Origin: Cordilura impudica | Lineage: Eukaryota; Arthropoda; Insecta; Diptera; Scathophagidae | Assembly (NCBI GenBank): GCA_963682025.1 | Contig: OY821519.1 | Coordinates: 111,045,764-111,109,763, forward strand | DNA length: 64,000 nucleotides | Direction: 5' to 3' | Shown: piece after piece, positions 46,005 through 57,891 of the stretch | Numbering within the stretch: the stretch's first letter is position 1 | How the letters are laid out: each line of letters starts with the position of its first letter | Made by a program: the position numbers and the translations under genes | The notes under the pieces: generated by a model | Databases searched by the model: none | Told to the model about the DNA's origin: nothing | Seen by the model: only the letters and a program-made list of their open reading frames with translations

Positions 46005-48445
46005 GCGGGTAGGATTTTTGTGACACTAAAACTTTAGTACGCAAAATTTTAGCCAAGTTCAAGTTCATTAAGTTCAAAGTTCAAATATGCATTTATGTGT
46101 AAAAATTATCAAAAAAAATAATTCTTTACAAAAATTTTGATACTAATAATTGCGTTTCAATTTAATTGCTTAATAAATCAAAATCTAGAGTAAATTCTCT
46201 TTCTAAAAAAATAACAAAATCTATTATCGGTTGAAAAACAGCCAAGTTATATCAAGTTCCCCAGGCAATAAATGTGCCGCAGACCACTTGACTAAGAAAA
46301 TCGAGCCCACATTTTTAAGGACATTGAAATAATTTACAACAACAACATATTTGCATTTTCCCAAAATGAGCTTATGTAAACTATTTTGCATCTCGTTTAT
46401 TGTTAGGCCGTTCTAAATGAATGTCAAAGCGGTACGTATTTTTTAGTATTACTTAGAAATCTCCAATTTTACTTTTTCAAAAATTTTGTTCAAGAAATTA
46501 CCGAAATCAGCGATTGGACTTTATGGTCTTATTAACAACGTATGTGTGATTAAAAATGGCAAATATTGTAGGTATCCTGTTCTCAGTTAGGCGAGGGCAG
46601 CGTTTCAATTTCAACAGAGTTGAAGAAAAATAATATTTTTTATATTTTTTTTAACTATTAGGCTACATCTTTTTGGTGTTTTTATATTTCAAATATATTT
46701 TGTCAAAACGTTATATTACTTGATAAATGTTCTTAATCTTGTTAAATAGAAATACTATAAACTGTACCTCTTTAGGGTCAAAGGTCAAATTTAAGGAGAT
46801 TTACATTTTTTAAAACAAAATATCGAAATAATATATATTTGGTAAAAGATTTCGTTAAAACTTGTGGATAATATTTTAATAATTCTAGAAAATAATATTC
46901 TGGACTTATTTTGAAACGATGAAATTATTGATAAAAAAAAATACCTATTTTATGGACCTTGAAAAATCCCATTTTTTGGAAGGGATACAAAAATTGGAGA
47001 AACGTTGGACTAAGTGTATTGAGCTAAAAGGAGATTATATGGAAAAATAATTTTTTTTTTTTTGCAAAAAAAAACTGTGTTTCATTCTAAAACTCACGGA
47101 CTTATTGGCCCGCCGTCGTACTTGGTGAAGCATTTTGATAAAACTTGTTGATAATATTTTAATAATTCTAGAAAATAATATTCTGGACTTATTTTCTAAA
47201 TTAACCCGTGGGGTACTCCTAATGTCAAAATTAATATATAAAATATATGTTTGTGCAGGGATTGTGACAAAACTTGTTCTCGTATTCGAAAAATGCAAGT
47301 TTACAATCTCTACAAAAAAATTAAGATTTATAAGATTATTTATTTCTTTTAATTAATTAATTTATTTCTGAAATAAAAAAGTTTTAAAATTTTTCATATG
47401 CAATTCGCGTGTCCCAAAATGTGTCCTCAGTTCTTATTAATAAATTGGTTTTACACGCTCTCTTTAAAATAATTATTGATGCAGATAGCAATTTTTGAAT
47501 ATACATAAGCCCTCCATATACAAATTTGTTTAAACTGTATTAACTACAAAAACTCATTTATCACATATTTTCATAAAATAAAGGATGAATTTGAGGAATT
47601 TTAAATATGTTTTATTTAAAAAAAATCCTTATGAAGAAAATATTTATATATTTTCATAAAGAGTCAATTTGAAATCGAGAGTACCCCACGAGCTAATTTC
47701 AGAAAATAAGTCCAGAATATTATTTCTTGGAATAACTAAAATATTATTAACAAGTTTTATCGAAATCCTTCCACAAATATATATTATTTCGATATTTTGT
47801 TTTAAAAAAATGTAAATCTCTTTTGACCTTAAAGAGGGCCAGTTTATAGTGTTTCAATTTAACCTTAATTTCCAGGATTGAGAACGTATATCAATTAGTA
47901 TAATATCTTTACAAGAGATATTTGACATGTAACAAGTAAGAAAATTATAGTCGGTCTAGACCGAACAAAATGTTCGAAAAAGTAAAATTGTAGATTTTGG
48001 AATAGTGCAAAAAAATACTTACTGTTTCGACATTAATTTAGAACGGCATGATAATATACAAGATGCAAAATTCTTTAGATAAGATCATTTTTGGATCAGG
48101 AGAATGCAAAATATTGTTCTTGTAAATTATTTCAATGTGCGGCGCATTTATTGCCTGGGGAACTTAATATAACCTGGCTGTTTTTCAACCGATAATAGAT
48201 TTTGTTGTTTTATTAGAACGATAGTTTACTCTAGATTATGGTTTATTAATTAATTTAATTGAACCGCATTTATTAATATCAAAATTTTTGTGCAGAATGA
48301 TTTTTTTGATAATTTTTACTTATAAATGCATATTTGAACTTTGAACTCAATGCGTGTCCAGAATGCATTGTCCTATTTGGCTCATGTTTTGCGCACTAAG
48401 GTTTTAAATCCAGAGTCACACTAACACGACTCGCACACCTCAAAA
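46005..48445. mobile_element. 2.4-kb foldback-type element
   Basis: Two arms are inverted copies of each other. ATGTGCGGGTAGGATTTTTG near 46005 pairs with the CGACTCGCACACC region near 48430. TATTATCGGTTGAAAAACAG (46225) pairs with CTGTTTTTCAACCGATAATA (48178). CCCCAGGCAATAAATGTGCC pairs with GCGCATTTATTGCCTGGGG. Inside, ATAATATTCTGGACTTATTT appears twice direct (46900, 47175) and once inverted (47710). No transposase. The layout matches foldback elements; the ends and TSD are not certain. Confidence 0.65.
47933..47965 (+). mobile_element. Solo mini-me terminal hairpin
   Basis: Only the first 33 bases of a mini-me element, from ACAAGTAAGAAAATTATAGT to TCTAGACCGA, lie inside the foldback arm. 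The rest of the element is absent. Confidence 0.6.
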
Positions 48446-48529
48446 TTCGACCAAAAATTTTTTTTCATACAAACCGCTGTCAACCTAACCTATATATATA
48501 ATAATCTAACCCATAAAAACAAAGTTTTT

Positions 48530-49010
48530 ATTAAAACTCTTCCTTTCCATATGCATATGAGTTTTGAATATCTCCGGTACTATGCGTAACTGTGTGTGGC
48601 TATCTTAAAAATAATCTTTGGCCACAACAAGTCTATGGACAAAGTTTCAGATTCGTCGGGTGAGGGGAAGTGGGGTTTTAATCTCTCCGTGACTGTGCGT
48701 GACTTTGTCAAAGTTAATCAACTATATCGAAGAAGTTTCAGATCGAAACTTGGGAAATGGGTTTTAAGTCACTTCGTGACTGTGCGTGACTACGTCGAAG
48801 TTGATCTTTCTTTACAGCAAGTATATCGACCAAGTTTCAGATCGATCGGATTAGGGGAAATGACATTTTGATCACTCCGTGACTGTGCGTGATTACGCGT
48901 GACTGTCCATGATACCCCAAAATTATTCTGTAGTCACAACACGACTATGGGCCAAGTTTCAGAGCAATTCGATAAGGGGGAATGGGGTTACCCCACGACA
49001 GACAGAGATA
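48530..49010 (-). repeat. Minisatellite with GTGCGTGACT decamers (inverted copy of 21680-22262)
   Basis: Units of about 115 bases: CTCCGTGACTGTGCGTGACT, AAGTTGATC, CAAGTATATCGACCAAGTTT and CAGATCGATCGGATTAGGGG. Each phrase is the complement of one in the array at 21680-22262. Confidence 0.75.
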
Positions 49011-49152
49011 TTGAGTTAGAAGAAAGAGTTTCAAAATGAAAATTTGTTTGTGGGTTTGACATCAATAGGTGGCTAAACCATAGGACCGATTTTCTTGAAG
49101 TTTTCGCAGTATGTAGGTTTGTATCGGGAAAGTAAAATACGCTATATTTTTT

Positions 49153-49918
49153 TTATACCCTATACCACTATGTGGTTTGGGTATAATGACTTTGTGCTGC
49201 TGTTTGTAACAACCAAAAATATTTGACCTCGACCCATCTTTAATTATACCGATCGAATCAGAATCACTTTTTGAGTTGATTTAACAATGTCCGTCCGTCC
49301 GTCCGTCTGTGTGTCCATGTAAACCTTGTAATCAAACTGCAGGTCGCAAATATGAATATATTTTAATTAAATTTGGTATATAAGCTTTTATCAGTCATGG
49401 AATAAACGCTGTTAAAATTGGTGAGAATCGGTCCATGTTAAGACCTAGCCGCCATACAAATTACCCCTATGAAATCGACATAAATTGCCATAAGATCCAA
49501 ATTGTCATATAGATCTTACTCAAATTGGGTTTGTATGAGTATATATGGGTTTGTAATGAGTAGTCCAAAAATGATCCCTTTGGCTCCATATGGACTGCTT
49601 CCCGATCTTCACTTAAATCTATTAAAAACAAAAATATTGCACTGATTCTTCTCAAATTTTGTTTGTATATATTTTTGCAAAATACAAGAGTCTTTACCAA
49701 ACATGATCAGGATTGGTCCATTTTTGGACCTAGTCCCCATACAGATATTGCATCCGATATGAACTTTTTCATATCTGCAGCCAAAAAAATTAATAAAAAT
49801 CACACTCAAATTTGGTTTTTGCTTATTTTCTATATCCAGTTAGTTGGGCCTAAGAGATAAACGCATGGTATAGGGTATCGTATAGGCGATCTAGACCGAC
49901 TATAATTTTCTTAATTGT
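49153..49918 (-). mobile_element. mini-me/Helitron-like element, copy 9
   Basis: Full-length reverse copy with a few changes: the hairpin reads AGGCGATCTAGACCGACT, and only three GTCC units are present near 49290. Confidence 0.83.
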
Positions 49919-49924
49919 TAATAT

Positions 49925-50447
49925 ATGAAGTGGGTGTGTCACCTCCCCTATATAAATAATTTTAACATCATATATATTGATCTCTATGAAAGCAAGAGTC
50001 CTGAAACTTTGTAGGAGTTCATAAGTTAGTAATGTGAAAAGTCGGTCTAAAAATGGGTGGGAACAAACCAGTGGGTGTGGCACCTCCTATACATGGTAAA
50101 TACATATCATAATATATCTACAGTACTACGAGTTCCATAGTCTTGAAACTTTCCGCATGTAAAATGTTAATGTAAGTAGTACAAAAATTGTGCGCGATTG
50201 AATTAGTGGGCGTGGCGCCTCCCATATAAAAAAAAATTATCTGGAGTACTATAAACCCAACAGTCTTGAAACTAGGTGTGAGTTCACGAGTGATGAGTGT
50301 GAGAAGTTGTGTTAAAAGTGGGCGGGATCAAACCATTACGCGTGGCACCTCCCACACATGGTAAATACATATCATCATAAGTCACAACAAAAATATTCAC
50401 TAAAAATAAGTTACATGGCAAAACAATGTTTGCCGGATCAGCTAGTA
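49925..50447 (-). mobile_element. Helitron-like element, reverse orientation
   Basis: Read on the minus strand, it starts CTAGCTGATCCGGCAAACAT and TGTTTTGCC, then repeats GGGAGGTGCCACGCGTAATG-like units three times. Same family as 16550-17218, with a head variant. It directly follows a mini-me copy. Confidence 0.7.
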
Positions 50448-50684
50448 ATTAATAAATAGGTCAAATATTATTTGCAAAAGTCAAATAAAATAAGATTAGA
50501 TATCAAATATGGCCCATAGTTGCATCGTGGTACGTTCAGGTTCTACCTAACCCTTAATCTTGTATATGTAGACCAAATTGATATAAGAATTATATATATA
50601 TAATAAGTACCAGTAATTCTGTTCAGTTTCAATACATCTAACGTTTACAAATGGATTCTTTCAAAGTAAACGGAACAAAAATAA

Positions 50685-51055
50685 TATCATTTCGTTCGTT
50701 TCTTCATAAAGAATCTATTGATATATGATTTGTTGTTCAACTCATCGTCGTAGGTACCGAATTTGAATTCAAATTAAAGAAAAGGGACAGGGTTTTATCA
50801 GGACTCGAGGGAAAATGCGCGACATTTATCATATATCGCTTTGTTCGTCTCTTCATAAAGAATCTATTGATATACATATGATTTGTTGTTCAACTCTTCG
50901 TGGTAGGTAGTGAATTCGTATTTAAATAAATGAAAAGGACAAAATTCTGAAATCCTATTTTATGAGTACCATCCTCAGGGCTATATCAGGACTCCAGAGA
51001 AAATGCGCCGCATGTATCATATATAATTTGATTCGTCTCTTCATAAGTTAGACAA
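50685..51055. repeat. Tandem duplication, about 140-170-bp unit
   Basis: The phrase TTCATAAAGAATCTATTGAT then ATGATTTGTTGTTCAACTC occurs at about 50703 and 50852. GGACTCGAGGGAAAATGCGC (50802) and GGACTCCAGAGAAAATGCGC (50990) recur with the same spacing, as does TTCGTCTCTTCATAA. There are about two and a half units. Confidence 0.65.
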
Positions 51056-51544
51056 AAGTTTGTTCCTTGCAAATAAAGAATGATAGAATATATGTTAGTT
51101 AAATAACTCAAGAATTCAAGCTCTTACGCAATTAAAGGATTAAAGTGGAAAACATAATAACCTGCCAAGAATTTAGTCAGAAAATAGTTATTTTTTAAAA
51201 TTTTTGTGAATGAGAGTAATAAATTTATGGCATAATAAAATTCAGTGTTAAATTCGGTTTTGCATTTACATTAATATGTGGACTTATTGCGCTATTTATA
51301 ATAAATGTAACCAAAATATTTTAAAAAGCAACAGTTTGATAATTTGATGAATTTAAAACTAAGTAATCACGACAAACAAGCTGAATTTTTAAAATTTTTT
51401 TGAGGTGTCTTCATCTTTTTGGACATATCCCGGCACAATAATACCCACTTTAACACGTTTTCAATAACAACCTGCTCGAAATAATGAGAAACAATAAATC
51501 GTAAATTTACCGATGTAAACAGTATATTTTGTGAATGATCGTGA

Positions 51545-51712
51545 TTTCAGCAGACAGACGGACAGACGGACATCGCTATATCGGCTCGACGTGTTACAAG
51601 GATCAAAAATATAAACACTTTATGGGATTGGAAAAAAATTCTTTGATGCGCTACAAACGGAATGACAAACATATATATGTATACCCTCTGCACAGTGGTG
51701 TGGAAGTATAAA
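51545..51712 (+). mobile_element. End of a different mini-me subfamily
   Basis: CAGACAGACGGACAGACGGA is followed by CATCGCTATATCGGCTCGAC, AAACACTTTATGGGATTGGA and TATACCCTCTGCACAGTGGT. This is the classic dipteran mini-me 3' end, distinct from the family seen elsewhere in the window. The 5' part is missing. Confidence 0.6.
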
Positions 51713-51797
51713 AATTATTCAACATTTTACAAATACATTCCAAATCGAAATTAGTATTTTGTTAGTCAATATGAGGAGAAATCACGAACTATAATAA

Positions 51798-54700
51798 CAC
51801 TGTGGAACAAATTCAGGTTAGCAAAAGTTAGGTCGATTTTGAGAGTGAGGGGTGAAAATAGAGGCTAAATTAGAAGACCCGTATCGCGGCGTTTGTTTAT
51901 GTTAGTTCGAATTTTTTTTTAATCGACCTTCGAACTTTGCAGTCAAATGCCGATTTTCAGCATATTGTTTATATGCATTTTTGGCTACAACTCGTCGACT
52001 AATGGATATTTTTTCAATCTGTAAAATCCAAATTATTGCTAGAGACCTGTGCAACAATAAAAAAAAATTGATTCGTGGTACTTATGAAGCAAAATGTTGG
52101 AAAAATTATTTTTTTCATGCTTTTTGATAATATTTTCCACAAAACTAAGTCTTTTTTGCTTTCTGTTTGATCTATAATATGCTTCTCAGTTTCTTCAATA
52201 AATTTCATTTGAAAAAGAAATGGTCTTAGTCGATAATTTGCATTAAAAATCACAAAACCTTTAAATAAATAGCGATTTAGATAGAAGTAATTAAAAAGTG
52301 AAGTTCCAAGAATTAGGAATTAGTAAAACAACTTTTTTGTTTTCAACCACCGCCCAGGTAGCGATTTGTTTTTTATTTCGTACAAAAATGAAGATTCAGT
52401 TAAGACTCGAAACTCAGCCGAAGCTGATGTCTTTTAATTTTCGCTCGGTCGTGATAAAATTCGCTATTAATTTTTTTGGAACTTATTTCATTTTTTGAGT
52501 GATTTAAGTTAAGTGCATCTGTTCCATAAGAATAACAAAAAAAAAAAAAACATTGTATAATATATACTGTTTTAAAAATGTCGGAACCAGAATATAAAAT
52601 GGACCATTTTTGTAATGTTTGTGGACGTTTCATAGCAAGCGATGAAAATGTGGCAATGCGAGTGAATTTTTTTTTTTTTTTTTTTTTGAAGCCTATAAAC
52701 AATATTTCTCTCAAGAGTTTATCACTGACGTAAACTATGCCCCTAAAAAAGTATGGTTTAATTGCTATTCAACTCTTATGCAATGGAAAAGTGAAAAGAA
52801 GAATTCTATGCCTTTTGGTATACCAATGATGTGGTTAGACAACAGCCGGCATAAAGAAGAAAATTGCTATGGATGTATCAACTACCATAAAACTTTGAAT
52901 AGAAGGAAAGCAAAGAATAAAACTTATGTAGCAGTGCCAAGTGTCCAATTACCATCAGCGCACTCAGAATTCGTTCCAGTACCAACAAACCGAAGTATTG
53001 CTCTTCAAACAGATATCAGTACTACAACCGCCGCTGCTTCATCCATGGATTTCTTCTCAGAAAACGACCCTGGTGAAGTTACATCCTATGAAACATCAAA
53101 GGACCCAATACTAGTCACACAAAACCGATTGGAAGGAATTGTTGCCAATTTGTGTTTGACTCAGAAAAAATCAGAACCACTGGCTTCATTTTTGAAAGGA
53201 AATAATTTGCTGGCGAAAGGTACCAAAGTAACAGCAATTCGAAAACGCCAAAAAAAGTTAGAAAAGTTCTTCAATGTGAATGATGCAAAAATTTCGCTTA
53301 TTGCAACGATATTGAAAAGTAAATGGAGACTATAGGGTTAACCTATAAAAAAGATGATTGGCGTTAATTCATCGATAGTTCACTAATCAGCTTAAAAGTT
53401 GTGCTTTTGCACAAGACAAATAGAATGCCTTCTGTTCCGATTGCGTATAGCACTGACACTAGTGAAAATTTGGATAATTTGAAATACATTCTGGAAGTAG
53501 TCAAATATATCGAACACCAGTGGCGCATTTGCTGCGACCGCAAAATAGTTTCATTGATTACAGGCTTAACAGCATCTGACCGTCCAAAATATCCGTGTTT
53601 TTTGTGCGACTGGGATTCACGATACGGAGAAGGTATTAAAGGAAGAAACGAGTACAAACAGCAAAACTAGAATAGTCGCATTGGACGGAAATGGCCTAAA
53701 GACAATAGGCTACACGAAAGACTTGCTCCTAAAATGAAAATTTTGTTGCCGTTGCTCCACATTAAACTTGGCATTGCTAAACATTTTTTGAAATGTATCG
53801 CAAAAAGACCAGCAGTATTCAACCGCTTAAAAGACATTTTCCCAAGACTAATTAACGCCAAAATTCAGGAAGGGGTTGTTAAGGGTCCCGACATACGGAA
53901 ACTAATGAGTCGTCAAGATTTTGACCAAGTTCTGACAGACCGAGAATTAAGTGCATGGCTCGCATTGAAAGCAGTCATTAAAGGACTTTTGGGTAAAGAA
54001 CGCAAAGACAACTACAGGCAATCTGTTGCAAACATGTTGGCAGCTTTCGATGAAATTGGGGTTAATATGTCGTATAAAATTCATCTCTTGCATCAGCATC
54101 TTGATCAACTCGCTCAACAGTTGCCAACTGAATCTGATAAGCAAGACGAACGTTATCACCAAACTATGCTTCCATTTGAAATAAGGTAACTACACAGTGT
54201 GCATATTTGGAATTCCTAGATTTTTCTAATATCTTTGTCAGAGTGCACAATTTAAACATGTTAACGATTGAAAACTATTTTCGTTTCAGGTACAGAGGAA
54301 AGAAATCTCCAGATGCAATACTCGCTGAAATTTGTTGGTGGTAAAAAAACACCTTTGAAGAAGAGGAAGACGAGGAAAAAGAGGAAGAAGGGTAAGACAA
54401 AAATGAAATTCCAAAATTTCCGTTGGACGAAATTATCGAACTTTCTGATGATGATGACGATGACCAAGATATCAGAGAGAGCAGTGATGTTGATCCACAG
54501 CCGCCCGCTAACGGCAACTGGCCAAATCATTAATTTAATTTATTTAATTTTTACTTAAAACTTTTCATAACTAACATTTCAAAAATATATTTTTTCCATA
54601 ATTTTATAATTTCTTTTTCAATGTTTCTTTAAAACCAACACTGAACAAAATTGGTACATAATAAATGAGAAGTAAATTAATATTAAGCTGGAAAACGCAA

Positions 54701-55083
54701 GTTTTGTATTATGATTATTTTCTTTTCAAATGAAATTTATTGAAGAAACTGAGAAGCATATTATAGATCAAACATAAAAAGCATGAAAAAAAATAATATT
54801 TCCAACATTTTGCTTCATAAGCACCACAAAAATTTTCTAAATCAATTTTTTAAAAAATTTTAATTGTTGCACAGGTCTCTGGCAATAGTTTGGCTTTACA
54901 GATTGTAAACAAACAATATAAACAATATGCTGAAAATCGGCATTTGACTGCAAAGTCCGAAGGTCGATTAAAAAAAAAATTCGAACTAACATAAACAAAC
55001 GCCGCGATACGGGTCTTCTAATTTTTCACGGCTCACTCTCAGAATCGATCTAACTTTTGCTAACCTGAATTTGTTCCACAGTA
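51798..55083 (+). mobile_element. DDE transposon, long copy
   Basis: Inverted ends CACTGTGGAACAAATTCAGG and AATTTGTTCCACAGT bound 3.3 kb, with arms of several hundred bases. It contains the damaged transposase at 52578-54540. Same family as the deleted copy at 3393-5130. No convincing TSD was seen. Confidence 0.8.
52578..54540 (+). pseudogene. Arthropod DDE-type transposase, broken
   Basis: Blocks in order: MSEPEYKMDHFCNVCGRFIA (CxxC), a frame loss near 52646, then EAYKQYFSQEFITDV. PFGIPMMWLDNSRHKEENCY GCINYH follows (CYxC metal-binding box). After a second break near 53335 comes VLLHKTNRMPSVPIAYS, then EHQWRICCDRKIVSLITGLT and KYPCFLCDWDSRYGEG. A stop falls near 53668. ILLPLLHIKLGIAKHFLKCI, EGVVKGPDIRKLMSRQDF and DKQDERYHQTMLPFE (likely catalytic Glu region) follow, then the acidic tail LDEIIELSDDDDDDQDIRE. 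This family, with its PCFLCxWDSR signature, is widespread in arthropods. I cannot assign a superfamily name. Confidence 0.75.
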
Positions 55084-55786
55084 TAATTTTTTAATTAGGA
55101 AATTTTTAAACGTATTAGCAATTATGAAAAATCATATCCAAAAATTCAATTAAATCGTTAACTAATAAATATTCAATCTTAATCAGCTTCGGTCTAACAT
55201 CTTCGGTTATCCTATCACATCGAACTATAGTATTCGTTTTTTCTTTCTCATGATTTAAATTTTTTCGTCTGACCTCAAGTTAAAAACTACCAAACATGTT
55301 GGTACTTGTCATTGTCTTTGTACATATATATACGTTGGTAGTGGAAATCTATAGGTTTGAGTGTTCTGTCAACACTACACACATACAACAGTTGACATTT
55401 GTCGTTGATGGCCAGGATAATGATGACAGCTACATATAGCCAGAAAGCTAACATACTACATAATACACAAGACCCATTGCAAAAATAAAATACAACTGAA
55501 ATGTTGGTATTTTCCATTTTTTTCAATTTTTTTTTTTTGCCATTCACCATACACCATTGAAGCACTAGTTTCAATATATGACACGAAGTCCTCGCGTAAA
55601 ATTTTACAAACAAAAATCCCGTAAATAACTGAAGAAGTTTTTTTAAGGGTCAGCAATTTATGTCTGCAGTACTAAAGAATGCAATGTTTTAAATATTTTT
55701 AAAACTAGTTATTTTATACTGATTTTATTTAACTTTAGAGGTTTTGTTTTTCATAAAATTTGTTCCCTCTCACCACCGCCACTTAC

Positions 55787-55865
55787 CAATCATTTCCGGT
55801 TTTATTAACATTCTGTCTTTTGCGCCCAACTTGATGGGGTTTAGGTTCAGCCACCATGTTGACAT
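55787..55865 (-). CDS. CG9650: BCL11/CG9650 homolog, first visible coding exon
   Basis: Reading the minus strand, a pyrimidine-rich acceptor (TTTACTTTAG) precedes 79 bases, followed by a good donor (GTAAGT). The only useful frame reads VNMVAEPKPHQVGRKRQNVN and then KTGND. The last two bases, TG, are completed to Trp by the G that opens the next exon at 26081. The first two bases (AT) would complete a codon from an upstream exon. Alternatively, translation may start at the internal ATG (MVAEPK). I saw no convincing upstream exon between 55866 and 64000, so the true start is uncertain. The exon is basic and has no recognisable domain of its own. Its assignment rests on splice signals, phase match and position upstream of the finger exons. 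Confidence 0.6.
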
Positions 55866-56540
55866 CTAAAGTAAAATATTAATATAAAAAAAAAGTTTAG
55901 TTTTTAATATGAGACTTTTCGAATATGAAAATTACATATGAGTAAGTAGTTATTTTATTTTTCAAACTTTTTTGTTGTTGTTTATTTTCATTTGGTCATT
56001 GTTTTTGAGTTAAATTTATGGTCAGGAAAAAAGTTTATATAAAAAAACAAAACTTTTATATTCAGCCACATTTTGTTTTCATTGTCTTTATAGTCTAGTT
56101 ATTTTTTATTTTTTTTTCTTTTTTAAGGAAAATATTAAACAAAGGCTTGTTTTGTTTTGAACATGTCTTAATAAAAATAAACAGAAAAAATTTAATATAG
56201 TTTTAAAAATATACATAAGTACATACCGAAGTATATTATTTTATTTTTTGTTAACTTTAAATTTAGTTCCGTAGTACTTAAAAATTTGTATTGAATTCTT
56301 TTTTTTTTATGTGAAAATAAGGAGTCACATTGCACAATGGTTTCAAAAAGAAAACGCAATTACCACTATTGCACTCCTGTTGTAATTGGAACAGTATGTT
56401 TGAGCGATTATTGTCTATGATAAAAGATTTCACATAGGTAAATTGCGAGACACACTTTAGTGAAATGAAATGGCTTTCAGAACTTGTACCTTTTCTAATA
56501 TGAGCCAATTTTTTTAATTTTTTCATTCTACATCAAATGG
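55866..56540. other. Intron or upstream region, nothing recognised
   Basis: AT-rich sequence upstream (minus strand) of the first visible exon, with several T-rich runs. No exon with a matching phase (ending in one coding base before GT) could be picked with confidence. Confidence 0.4.
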
Positions 56541-56544
56541 ATAA

Positions 56545-57170
56545 CAAGCAGGTAAGAACATTATATTCGGTCCAAACCATCTGTAGGACATCCTATACTA
56601 TACATTTTGAGATGGGGTCTTGGATCCAACGTTGCTAAGGCAATAAGTGGATGTTGAAAACAAACTTAAATCAAATTTTAGTGTAGTTATCACCTTATGG
56701 TATGCAGATATCAAAAAGCTGATACCTGATGTTATTTTTTTATGTGGACTAGATCGAAAAATGAACCGATCAGGACCATATTTAGTAAAACCACTTACTT
56801 TGCCCAAAAACATTTTTAATTTAAATTTTAAAAAATCTGTACCCTATTTTTTCTTTTTTTTTATAAGTGAAGATCGGGAATCATCATCTTACTATGAATA
56901 AAAATGGTCCGACATAGTTCGTTTTTGGACTACTGATTAGTAAGTAAAATAAACATACATGCACAAACTTTTGTTGATATATATTTCCGATAATCACGAT
57001 CTTACGAACAACTAAGTCGCTCTGAGAGTGGTCAGACCATGCTCCAAACTTCACAAATTTCCATTGAGTTATGATTATAAGTTATGATTGATAAAAGCTT
57101 TATACCAAATTTCATCAGAATATATTCATATTTCCGATATGTAGTATGATCAAAAATTAACATGGACACT
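56545..57170 (+). mobile_element. Diverged mini-me copy, truncated
   Basis: From AGGTAAGAACATTATATTCG and GTCCAAACCATC through the core, to ATTAACATGGACACT, where a foldback element begins. The GTCC tract and right end are missing. Confidence 0.6.
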
Positions 57171-57891
57171 AGAGTGGTCCCACGTTATATGGACATTTTT
57201 CAAATTGCGATTTTGGGGAGAGGCGTGGTCCAATTTATTTCCTTTCTATATAAAACCAATAAATAAAAAGTTTGGGGATAATGGAATAAAAAAACTCGCG
57301 CCGGAAATCGATTGAAAATTTCAAGTGTGTCTATATGGGGAAAATATGACTTTTTTCAGATTTTACGTTCTATAGTTTAATTTTTCCGACAAATTGTTAT
57401 ATGAATCGAGATCAGTATTAGACTATCTATTTAAAAACCTATAAAACTTAAAAACCGAATAAAAACTCGCCAACAAATAGCAAATGCCCAGACCACTGTT
57501 GTGCCAAAAAAGCTAGGTCATGAAATTTGATGGCATTTTTTTCAACTTTAAGAAATTGATTAAAGCCAGCATTTTTTTTTTTGGTCTCTATACTTATAAG
57601 TACTCAAATATGAAGTATTTTCTTATTACCATGTTGTTAACATATCGCGCATTGAAACCGAAAATGGGAAATTTGTTTTATAAAATTTTGAAAGCCCCTT
57701 TCTCAAGTTTATAAAATTTTCTTAAACAAAATTTAAAAAAATGGAGCTGGCACTTTAAGGTTTTGCTAAATACATGTAAAAAATTAACAAAGTGAGGTTT
57801 TAAGTAAATCCATGCCAGAATTTTTTTTGACAAGGATTTTATTTTTGCGGATTTCGAGAAAAATGGGATTTTTATGAAATATTCAGTATAT

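Larger units (their letters stand above)
26082..55786 (-). other. 29.7-kb intron of the BCL11-like gene
   Basis: This lies between the donor below 55787 and the acceptor above 26081. It holds at least a dozen mobile elements, listed separately. Segments 26082-27094, 34471-35454, 35651-36297, 38754-39236, 43931-45203, 51056-51544 and 55084-55786 contain no gene or repeat that I could identify, apart from short A or T runs such as the poly-T at 26468-26485. Confidence 0.65.

Noticed and set aside
55287..55613. 108-residue minus-strand frame with hydrophobic segment
   Set aside because: Lies in the first intron, starts in no exon context and has no family resemblance. Its hydrophobic run is short and composition-driven.
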